6,582 bases of DNA from CAYYHA01 sp964471535 (lineage in GTDB: Bacteria; Myxococcota; Myxococcia; SLRQ01). Below, piece by piece: positions 1 through 5,391 of this stretch. Position numbers and translations under genes: made by a program. The stretch's first letter is position 1. The number at the start of each line of letters is the position of its first letter. The stretch covers positions 1 to 6,582 of the forward strand of contig CAYYHA010000237.1 of the NCBI GenBank assembly GCA_964471535.1, in the 5' to 3' direction. Below the pieces are notes generated by a model that saw only the letters and a program-made list of their open reading frames with translations, did no database searches and was not told the origin of the DNA.

Positions 1-262
1 GGGCAAAGAGGCTGCGGGCGAGCTCGTGGGGAATGCGGTCGAGAGCGGCCGGGTCCGGCTGCTGCAGCTGCCCCGGGTCGGCGACGGGAAAGCCGGCGGC
101 AGCGAGCGTAGACAGATAGCGCGCCGGTTCCGCCCCCACGGCGACGAGGCAGAGGCCAAAGAAACCCCCTGCCGCCTCCGCGCGGGCCCGCGCCGCGGAC
201 AACACGACCGGTGAGAGCAGCCCACCCGCGAGCAGGAGCTGCTCCAGCCGTTCCCAGCCCAT
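1..262 (-). CDS. Partial MshEN/GspE N-terminal-domain-like protein (3' end beyond the left edge)
   Basis: An open frame reads leftward from an ATG at 262-260 through 87 codons without a stop and leaves the window, so only the N-terminus is seen. The peptide starts MGWERLEQLLLAGGLLS and reaches PDPAALDRIPHELARSLFA at residues 70-87. This follows the MshEN (T2SSE_N) pattern: an RLGELL-like helix, a second helix, an 'LGE.LV..G' repeat (here FFGLCLVAVG, residues 34-43), then 'pDP.al..iP.elAr'. Such domains sit at the N-terminus of GspE/PilB/MshE ATPases, where some bind cyclic di-GMP, and also occur in short stand-alone regulators. The second repeat lacks the usual Arg-Leu before its Gly and the Gln at its end, so ligand binding may be lost. 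Whether an ATPase domain follows cannot be seen. Upstream bases give only a weak ribosome binding site. The gene is divergent from the receiver/kinase gene at 330. The domain assignment is from pattern recognition only. Confidence 0.66.
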   Translation of the reverse strand, partial: MGWERLEQLLLAGGLLSPVVLSAARARAEAAGGFFGLCLVAVGAEPARYLSTLAAAGFPVADPGQLQQPDPAALDRIPHELARSLFA

Positions 263-294
263 GCTTCCATCTGGACGCCGGGGCGAGGGGATGT

Positions 295-310
295 CAAGGA
301 ATCCGCCTTG
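295..310. promoter_or_regulatory. Short dyad in the divergent intergenic region (possible operator)
   Basis: CAAGG at 295-299 and CCTTG at 306-310 are perfect inverted repeats separated by 6 bases. Flanking bases extend the symmetry imperfectly, with TGTCAAGG facing CCTTGGAC. The dyad lies in the 67-base gap between the minus-strand start at 262 and the plus-strand start at 330, where regulation of both genes would be expected. A 5-base arm can arise by chance, and no convincing -10 element accompanies it. Confidence 0.22.
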
Positions 311-329
311 GACCACACTGGGTCGGAAG

Positions 330-1571
330 ATGCAGCGGATCTTACACATTGGTGCGACCGCCGGAGAACGTGTCCTCGTGCGGCGCATGCTCGAGGACCA
401 TGCGTACCAGGTCGAGGACGTGGAGGACGTGGAGGGCGCGCTGGCCATCGCCCGACTGCGCCGCCCCGACCTGCTCCTTCTCGAAGGGCGTGCCGCGGAG
501 AGCGACGGCCTCGAGCTGGCGACCCGGATCAAGGCGAGTCCCGAGCTGTCTCCCATTCCCCTGATCCTGGTCGTAGACCCCGGGGAAAGAGAGCTCGCGC
601 TTTCGCTGGGGGCAGATGGGGTGCTCGAGCGCCCCCTCGATCCACGCCCCTTCGCACGGCGGATCCGCAGCTTCCTCAAGGGAAAGCGCGACCGCGTGAG
701 CCCTGCCACCCAGAGCCGGCACCTGCAGGCCTACAGCCAGAGCCTCGTCGACCGCCTGCGCCACAGCGTGCAGGAACTCGAGCTGGCCAACGCGCGCCTG
801 CGGCGCGTGGACGACCTGAAGAACGAGCTCATCGAGAACGTCTCGCGTGAGCTGGCGACGCCGCTGACCCCCCTCATCGGGCTGGTCGACCTCCTCGATT
901 CGGGGCGCCTCGGTCCGCTGACGCCGCGGCAGCGGCGAGCCGTCCGGACGCTCTCCCACGCCCTTCACCGCCTCGGTGAGACGGTGGACCACCTCCTCGA
1001 TCTCGCGAGCTTCGAGGACGAGGGGCCGCTCGCGCCGCGTCCCACCGATGTGGTGGCCCTGGCCCGAGAGGCCCTCGCCGCAGTGCGGGAGAAGGCGCGC
1101 TCGCGGCGTATCCGCATCGAGACCCACCTGCCACGTCAGCTCGAGGTGACCCTCGACCGGGAGCGGGTCCTCCTGGCCCTGGTGCACCTGCTGGATTCCG
1201 CGATTCGGGCAGCACCCCGCGGCGGACACGTGCTCCTGGAAGTGGACGCGTCGAGGGCGGAGGAGCTCCGCATTTCCGTCTACGACAGCGGTGCGGCCAT
1301 CGACGCCGAGGCCAGGCCCTACGTCTTCGAACCCTTCTTCGTGGCCCGGCCCCTCGCGGGGGGCGGCCTCTCGCCCGGATCCGCGCTGGCCCTCGTGCAG
1401 CGGGTCGCCTGTGCCCACGGCGGACGGGTGGAGGTGGAGAGCCCGCCGCGCAGCCATCCCAGCGTCGACCACGACTATCCTGGCGCGAAGTTCAGCCTCG
1501 TCCTCCCCGGTGCCGGGGCGGACTCACCGCCTCCCGGAACTTTGGCGTCGAGCCGCCGAGGGGGTCGTTGA
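330..1571 (+). CDS. Degenerate receiver/histidine-kinase hybrid (probable pseudo-kinase)
   Basis: This 413-residue soluble protein has no membrane segment. Residues 1-116 fit a response-regulator receiver fold, with a PDLLLLE strand, GADGVLERPLDP near the end and a closing RRIRSFL helix. Residues 130-165 form a probable coiled coil. Residues 165-230 match the HisKA dimerisation helices, and residues 240-394 match the HATPase_c domain, with the F-box YVFEPFF (331-337) and a closing FSLVLPG. The catalytic positions are changed. The receiver acidic pair reads Gly-Ala, the phospho-Asp is Glu52, the Ser/Thr is Val and the Lys is Arg101. The H-box NVSHEL reads NVSREL with Arg173 in place of His. 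The N-box Asn is Ser290, the G1 box is DSGAA and the G2 box is GSALAL. It therefore probably acts without phosphotransfer, as a scaffold or sensor. I chose ATG 330 because strand 1 of the receiver begins there. ATG 291 (13 residues longer) and ATG 261 are in frame but add non-domain residues. Partners are unknown. Confidence 0.86.
   Translation: MQRILHIGATAGERVLVRRMLEDHAYQVEDVEDVEGALAIARLRRPDLLLLEGRAAESDGLELATRIKASPELSPIPLILVVDPGERELALSLGADGVLERPLDPRPFARRIRSFLKGKRDRVSPATQSRHLQAYSQSLVDRLRHSVQELELANARLRRVDDLKNELIENVSRELATPLTPLIGLVDLLDSGRLGPLTPRQRRAVRTLSHALHRLGETVDHLLDLASFEDEGPLAPRPTDVVALAREALAAVREKARSRRIRIETHLPRQLEVTLDRERVLLALVHLLDSAIRAAPRGGHVLLEVDASRAEELRISVYDSGAAIDAEARPYVFEPFFVARPLAGGGLSPGSALALVQRVACAHGGRVEVESPPRSHPSVDHDYPGAKFSLVLPGAGADSPPPGTLASSRRGGR
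411..437 (+). repeat. Three tandem 9-base units inside the receiver coding region
   Basis: The units GTCGAGGAC, GTGGAGGAC and GTGGAGGGC follow one another in frame and encode VED-VED-VEG. They lie around the second strand of the receiver domain. The array keeps the reading frame and may reflect a small in-frame expansion, although GC-rich codon bias makes such runs easy to form. Confidence 0.5.
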
Positions 1572-1631
1572 CGCGGCGAGGGCCCCCGTGGCATCCCACG
1601 CCGACCGCGGACCAAGCGGCGGTGCCCACCC

Positions 1632-2738
1632 ATGAGACCCAGCGAAGCCCCAGCCCGAGCGCCCCTCGCACTCGTCGCCATGAGCGGCGGCGTGGATTCC
1701 TCGGTCGCCGCCGCGCTCATGCAGGAGGCGGGCTGGGAGGTGGCTGGGGTGACCCTACGCCTCGCGGACGATCCCGCGGCCGTCGAGGCGACCGGCGGGC
1801 GCAGCTGCTGCGCCCCCGACGATCTCCGTGATGCGCGGCGGGTGGCCCAGATCCTCGACATTCCCCACTACGTGGCCAACTATGCCGCACACTTCGAGGC
1901 AGCGGTGATCACGCCCTTCGCCCGCGCCTACGCCGCGGGCCGGACACCGAACCCCTGCGTGGAGTGCAACCGCCGGGTGAAGTTCGATCCCCTGCTGCGC
2001 CGCGCGCGGCAGATCGGAGCGTCCAAGCTGGTCACTGGCCACTACGCCCGCATCGCTCGGGGAGAGGATGGCCGTTGGCGGCTGCTGCGTGGCGTCGACC
2101 GTGAGAAGGACCAGAGCTACTTCCTCTACATGCTGGGCCAAGAGACCCTGCCTGCGCTGCACTTTCCCCTGGGTGCGCTCACGAAGGACGCGGTGCGCGC
2201 CGTGGCACGCCGGGCGGGGCTCCCCACAGCGGAGAAGCCCGAGAGCCAGGAAATCTGCTTCGTCGGGCCACGGCGACGCTACGCGGAGGTGGTGGAGGCT
2301 CGGGTCGGTGCGCCCGAGGGCGGCGATCTGGTCCACATCGATGGGCGACGGCTCGGGACCCACGCGGGTGTCCACCGGTACACGGTGGGGCAGCGCCGCG
2401 GGCTAGGCATCGCGGCGGGCGAGCCGCTCTACGTGGTCGAGCTGCGCGCTGCGTCCCGGGAGGTGGTGGTGGGTCCACGGAAGGCGCTCGAGCGCCGGCA
2501 CCTCCGCTTGAGCGAGGTGAGCTGGGTGCTTGGTGAGGCCCCCCTCGATCGGCCGGCGACGGTGCAGATCCGCTACCGCCACAGCGGGGCTCCCGGGCGG
2601 GTGGTCGAAGCGTGGGAGCGGGGGTGCCTGGTGGAACTCGATGAGCCGGTGCGGGGGGCGGCACCTGGGCAGGCCGTGGTCCTCTACGACGGCGAGGAGG
2701 TGCTCGGCGGGGGAACGCTCGAGGAGGCCACGGCATGA
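1632..2738 (+). CDS. mnmA: tRNA-specific 2-thiouridylase MnmA
   Basis: MnmA activates C2 of wobble uridine 34 in Lys, Glu and Gln tRNAs with ATP and replaces the oxygen with sulfur delivered by a persulfide relay, in the cytoplasm. The 368-residue product has the usual family length. The N-type ATP pyrophosphatase loop SGGVDSS is at residues 18-24. The catalytic Cys pair is recognisable as Cys109 in NPCVECN and Cys209 in SQEICF. TGHYARI (135-141) and KDQSYFLYML (159-168) match the tRNA-binding core, and YTVGQRRGLGI (250-260) opens the C-terminal beta-barrel region. All key motifs are intact. The ATG at 1632 is the only start that leaves a normal N-terminus, because the next Met (residue 17) abuts the P-loop. 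There is no strong Shine-Dalgarno sequence, only GGCGGTG upstream. The gene starts 60 bases after the pseudo-kinase and its last bases overlap the rnc start in ATGA. Confidence 0.97.
   Translation: MRPSEAPARAPLALVAMSGGVDSSVAAALMQEAGWEVAGVTLRLADDPAAVEATGGRSCCAPDDLRDARRVAQILDIPHYVANYAAHFEAAVITPFARAYAAGRTPNPCVECNRRVKFDPLLRRARQIGASKLVTGHYARIARGEDGRWRLLRGVDREKDQSYFLYMLGQETLPALHFPLGALTKDAVRAVARRAGLPTAEKPESQEICFVGPRRRYAEVVEARVGAPEGGDLVHIDGRRLGTHAGVHRYTVGQRRGLGIAAGEPLYVVELRAASREVVVGPRKALERRHLRLSEVSWVLGEAPLDRPATVQIRYRHSGAPGRVVEAWERGCLVELDEPVRGAAPGQAVVLYDGEEVLGGGTLEEATA
2722..2727 (+). promoter_or_regulatory. Strong ribosome binding site for rnc inside mnmA
   Basis: AGGAGG lies 7 bases before the rnc ATG at 2735, within the last codons of mnmA. 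Together with the 4-base ATGA overlap it fixes the rnc start and suggests coupled translation of the two genes. Confidence 0.8.
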
Positions 2739-3598
2739 CCCGCGAGGAGATCGAACACGTGGAGCGGCTCGAGGAGGCGATCGGCTATGCCTTCCCCAAC
2801 CGCCGCCTCGCCCTCACCGCACTCACCCACAAATCGTGGGTGAACGAGCACCGGGCCGAGGGGTACGAGGACAACGAGCGGCTCGAGTTCCTGGGGGACG
2901 CGGTCCTGGACCTGGTCGTCAGCGAACACCTGATGCGGGCGCTCCCCGAGGCACGCGAAGGCCGGCTCTCGCAGATTCGCGCCGGTCTGGTGAGTGCCGA
3001 TGGGCTCTCCCGGGTTGCCGCGCGCCTTGCCCTGGGCGGGCTGCTCCGCCTGGGCAAGGGGGAGGAAAGCAGCGGGGGGCGGAAGAAGCCCAGTCTGCTC
3101 GCCGATGTCTTCGAGGCGGTCGTGGGGGCCATCTATCTGGCCGACGGCCTCGAGGCGGCACGGGACTTCGTGGAGCGCACCGTGCTGGCCTCGGTCGATC
3201 TCCACGCCCCCGACGCGGTGGCCCGCCGCGACTGGAAGACCCGCTTGCAGGAGCGGGCGCAGGCCGACGCGGGGCAGACGCCCCGCTACCGCCTCGTCGC
3301 CGAGACGGGTCCCGACCACGACAAGCGATTCGAGACGGAGGTGCTCGTGGGGGGCCGGGTCCTCGGGCGTGGGCGCGGGCGCACGAAGAAGGACGCCGAG
3401 CAGGCCGCGGCGCAGCAGGCGCTCCGCGTGCTCGAGGCGGGCTTGGACCGGGCCGAAGGGCCGGCGCAGGAGGCGCAGGAGAGGGCAAGCGCGGTGGCAC
3501 CTGCCGAGGCGGCGGGGGACGAGGGCCCGGCCGTTTCGGAAGCGACACCTGGCGCGGAGGGAGCAGATCGAGAGGAGGACGAAACCGATGCTTCATAG
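2735..3598 (+). CDS. rnc: Ribonuclease III
   Basis: RNase III is a homodimeric, Mg2+-dependent endonuclease that cuts double-stranded RNA, including the rRNA precursor stems, and some mRNAs. In this 287-residue protein the endonuclease domain covers residues 8-155. The signature NERLEFLGD is at 47-55, giving the metal ligands Glu48, Glu51 and Asp55. DVFEA supplies Asp124 and Glu127. A double-stranded RNA-binding domain spans about residues 165-236, from DWKTRLQE through the basic GRGRGRTKKDAEQAAA helix. Residues 237-287 form an extra tail rich in Ala, Glu and Gly, ending in acidic residues. This makes the protein longer than typical 220-250-residue relatives, and the tail is probably disordered. 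The start is set by the AGGAGG site and the ATGA overlap with mnmA. The 3' end overlaps the isomerase gene by 11 bases. Pairing with era downstream is the classic arrangement of rRNA-maturation genes. Confidence 0.97.
   Translation: MTREEIEHVERLEEAIGYAFPNRRLALTALTHKSWVNEHRAEGYEDNERLEFLGDAVLDLVVSEHLMRALPEAREGRLSQIRAGLVSADGLSRVAARLALGGLLRLGKGEESSGGRKKPSLLADVFEAVVGAIYLADGLEAARDFVERTVLASVDLHAPDAVARRDWKTRLQERAQADAGQTPRYRLVAETGPDHDKRFETEVLVGGRVLGRGRGRTKKDAEQAAAQQALRVLEAGLDRAEGPAQEAQERASAVAPAEAAGDEGPAVSEATPGAEGADREEDETDAS
3573..3578 (+). promoter_or_regulatory. Ribosome binding site for the PPIase gene inside rnc
   Basis: AGGAGG, within a longer GAGGAGG run, lies 9 bases before the ATG at 3588. It supports this start although the frame is open far upstream, and it sits inside the codons for the acidic rnc tail. 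Confidence 0.75.
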
Positions 3599-4433
3599 CG
3601 TCTTGCTTCGCAGTCTGTGGATCGGGGCGGTGCTCGTGCTGCTCGCCTGTCCGGGGCAGCCCAAAGCGGCGTCGAAGGGGCTCCCGGAAGGGAAGGGGGA
3701 GGCTCCGCCGCAGGGGCGCGCGACGGAGGCGCCGGCGCCGGCAGGTGAGAGGAGAGGCGCGGCCGAGCGGCTCGGCCCGCCGACTCGCCGGGCCTCGGAG
3801 CTGGTACCCGGAGAGGGCCAGCTCTATGCGATCCTACGGACCAGCAAGGGCACGATGGTGGCGCGGCTCTTCGAGGAGGCTGCGCCAGTGACCGTCGCGA
3901 ACTTCGTGGGGCTCGCCACGGGACAGCATCCGTACCTCGACCCCCAGACCCTCCAGATCACGCGGGGCCGCTATTTCGACGGCCTGCTCTTCCATCGCGT
4001 GATCCCAGGCTTCATGGTGCAGACCGGTGATCCCACGGGGACCGGGCGCGGGGGTCCGGGCTATCGCTTCCAGAACGAGAACCCCGATCAACCCTACGAC
4101 CGTCCCGGTCTCCTCGGCATGGCGAACTCGGGCCCCAACACGAACGGCTCGCAGTTCTTCATCACCGAGGCTCCAGCGCCCCATCTGAACGGAGGCTACA
4201 CCGTCTTTGGAGAGCTGGTCTCCGGCCTCGAGGTGGTCGCGGCGATCGCCCGCGTGCCACGGGGGCCGGGCAACCGGCCGGTGGAGCCGGTGCGCCTCGA
4301 GTCGGTGGAGATCGTTCGCTCCAAGACGCCGCCTTCGCCCGGGACGACGAACGCGGCGGAGAGGGGCGCGCCGAGCGGCAGCGAGACAGGCGGCGAGAAG
4401 CGCCCGCGGCCCGAGGCGGCGAAGACGCGGTGA
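3588..4433 (+). CDS. Cyclophilin-type peptidyl-prolyl cis-trans isomerase, predicted lipoprotein
   Basis: Cyclophilins catalyse cis-trans isomerisation of X-Pro bonds during protein folding. The 281-residue product begins with a lipoprotein-type signal: Arg8, a hydrophobic stretch at residues 9-20, and LLAC with Cys21 as the predicted lipidated residue. Leu at position -2 is slightly unusual for a lipobox. Residues 22-75 are a Pro/Ala/Gly/charged linker. The cyclophilin domain covers about residues 78-244, with FHRVIPGFMVQTGDP at 135-149 (Arg137, Phe142, Met143 and Gln145 match the active site), MANSGPNTNGSQFFIT at 178-193 and LNGGYTVFGEL at 200-210. The position of the cyclosporin-contacting Trp is His199, so cyclosporin sensitivity is probably weak. 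Residues 246-281 are a charged low-complexity tail. It overlaps rnc by 11 bases and era by 4 (GTGA). The location should be the periplasmic face of a membrane, unlike its cytoplasmic neighbours. ppiA/ppiB-like naming would be a guess. Confidence 0.93.
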   Translation: MLHSVLLRSLWIGAVLVLLACPGQPKAASKGLPEGKGEAPPQGRATEAPAPAGERRGAAERLGPPTRRASELVPGEGQLYAILRTSKGTMVARLFEEAAPVTVANFVGLATGQHPYLDPQTLQITRGRYFDGLLFHRVIPGFMVQTGDPTGTGRGGPGYRFQNENPDQPYDRPGLLGMANSGPNTNGSQFFITEAPAPHLNGGYTVFGELVSGLEVVAAIARVPRGPGNRPVEPVRLESVEIVRSKTPPSPGTTNAAERGAPSGSETGGEKRPRPEAAKTR

Positions 4434-5389
4434 GCAAGGAGGGGGCACACCGGGCCGGCTTCGTGGCCCTCGTCGGCGAGCCCAACGCGGGGAAGTCCAC
4501 CCTTCTCAACGCACTGCTCGGGGAGAAGGTGGCGATCGTCACGCCGCGGCCTCAGACGACGCGCAACCGCATCCTCGGCATCTGGACCGGTCCAGACGCT
4601 CAGATTGCCTTCCTCGATACGCCGGGCATCCACGCCCCGCCGGGGAAGAAAAAGGCCCTGAACCGCTACATGAACGAGGTCGCCCTCTCCGCGCTGCTCG
4701 AGGTCGACGTGGTCTTCATGATGGTGGATGCGGCGGCCCGTGCCGCCCGCGCGACGCCCGAGCGGCCGCAGGCGGCGATCACCGAGACGGACCGGCGCAT
4801 CGTCGCGCGCCTCCGCGAGGCGAAGAAACCGGCACTCCTGGGGCTGAACAAGATCGACGCCTTCCCGGCGCCGCTGCTCCTGCCGATGATCGATGCCTAC
4901 CGAAGCCTGTATCCCTTCGAGGAGATCTTTCCGCTTTCGGCGCTGCGCGGCGAGGGCGTCTCGCGCCTTCCCGATCTCATCACACCGTACCTGCCCGAGT
5001 CGCCGCCCCTCTTTCCCCCCGACACGCTCACCGATCAGGCCGAACGCCTCCTCGCAGCCGAGTACATCCGCGAGCAGGTGATCCGCCACACGCGGCAGGA
5101 ACTGCCTTACGCCACGGGCGTGGAGGTCCTCCTCTTCGACGAAAGTGAACGGGAGAGCGAGCGCGGGCCGGGGCTCGTCCGCATCGAGGCGAACATCGTG
5201 GTGGAGCGCGACAGCCAGAAGGGGATCGTGATCGGCAAGGGGGGGCAGATGCTCAAGCGCATCGGCACCGCCGCCCGACAAGACCTCGAGCGCCTCCTTG
5301 GCTGCCGCGTCTACCTGGGCCTCCACGTGCGGGTGGAGAAGGACTGGACGAAGACGGAGAAGGGCATTCGGAAGCTGGGGTATCGGTAG
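4430..5389 (+). CDS. era: GTPase Era
   Basis: Era is a GTPase that binds the 3' end of 16S rRNA through a KH domain and checks maturation and assembly of the 30S subunit. The 319-residue product has G1 GEPNAGKS at 16-23, the G2-region QTTRNR at 42-47, G3 DTPG at 63-66, G4 NKID at 140-143 and G5 SAL at 170-172. The KH domain in the last third has the GIVIGKGG loop at 265-272, and the protein ends in the typical KLGYR. About ten extra residues rich in Ala and Arg lie after strand 4 (residues 101-112). Translation starts at GTG 4430, the only start that keeps the normal N-terminus, and it shares GTGA with the isomerase stop. The Shine-Dalgarno sequence is weak (GAGGCGG upstream), so translation probably depends on coupling. 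All GTPase motifs are intact. Confidence 0.97.
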   Translation: MSKEGAHRAGFVALVGEPNAGKSTLLNALLGEKVAIVTPRPQTTRNRILGIWTGPDAQIAFLDTPGIHAPPGKKKALNRYMNEVALSALLEVDVVFMMVDAAARAARATPERPQAAITETDRRIVARLREAKKPALLGLNKIDAFPAPLLLPMIDAYRSLYPFEEIFPLSALRGEGVSRLPDLITPYLPESPPLFPPDTLTDQAERLLAAEYIREQVIRHTRQELPYATGVEVLLFDESERESERGPGLVRIEANIVVERDSQKGIVIGKGGQMLKRIGTAARQDLERLLGCRVYLGLHVRVEKDWTKTEKGIRKLGYR

Positions 5390-5391
5390 CC

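Noticed and set aside
292..297. A TTGACA match on the minus strand, considered as a -35 box for the left gene
   Set aside because: The hexamer at the expected 17-base spacing reads CCAGAT, a poor -10 match, so no promoter is called.
261..329. Longer starts (ATG 261 or ATG 291) for the receiver/kinase gene
   Set aside because: The extra residues are not part of the receiver fold, whose first strand begins directly at ATG 330, and ATG 261 would overlap the divergent gene's start. ATG 291 remains possible.
26..564. Short plus-strand open frames near the left edge
   Set aside because: The minus-strand frame in 1-262 gives a recognisable MshEN-like sequence and the receiver domain occupies 330 onward. 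The competing frames encode Arg/Pro-rich noise.
342..1472. A 376-codon minus-strand open frame opposite the pseudo-kinase gene
   Set aside because: It is a shadow of GC-rich codon bias. The translation is low-complexity, has no recognisable domain and lies wholly opposite a gene with clear family motifs.
1587..1600. Hairpin CGTGG-CATC-CCACG in the gap before mnmA, considered as a terminator
   Set aside because: It has a 5-base stem with no following T-run, in very GC-rich sequence where such stems are common. It does not support an intrinsic terminator.
4196..5326. A 376-codon minus-strand open frame opposite the PPIase end and era
   Set aside because: It shows no domain or start signal, is opposite the strongly supported era gene, and has a composition typical of antisense shadows in high-GC DNA.
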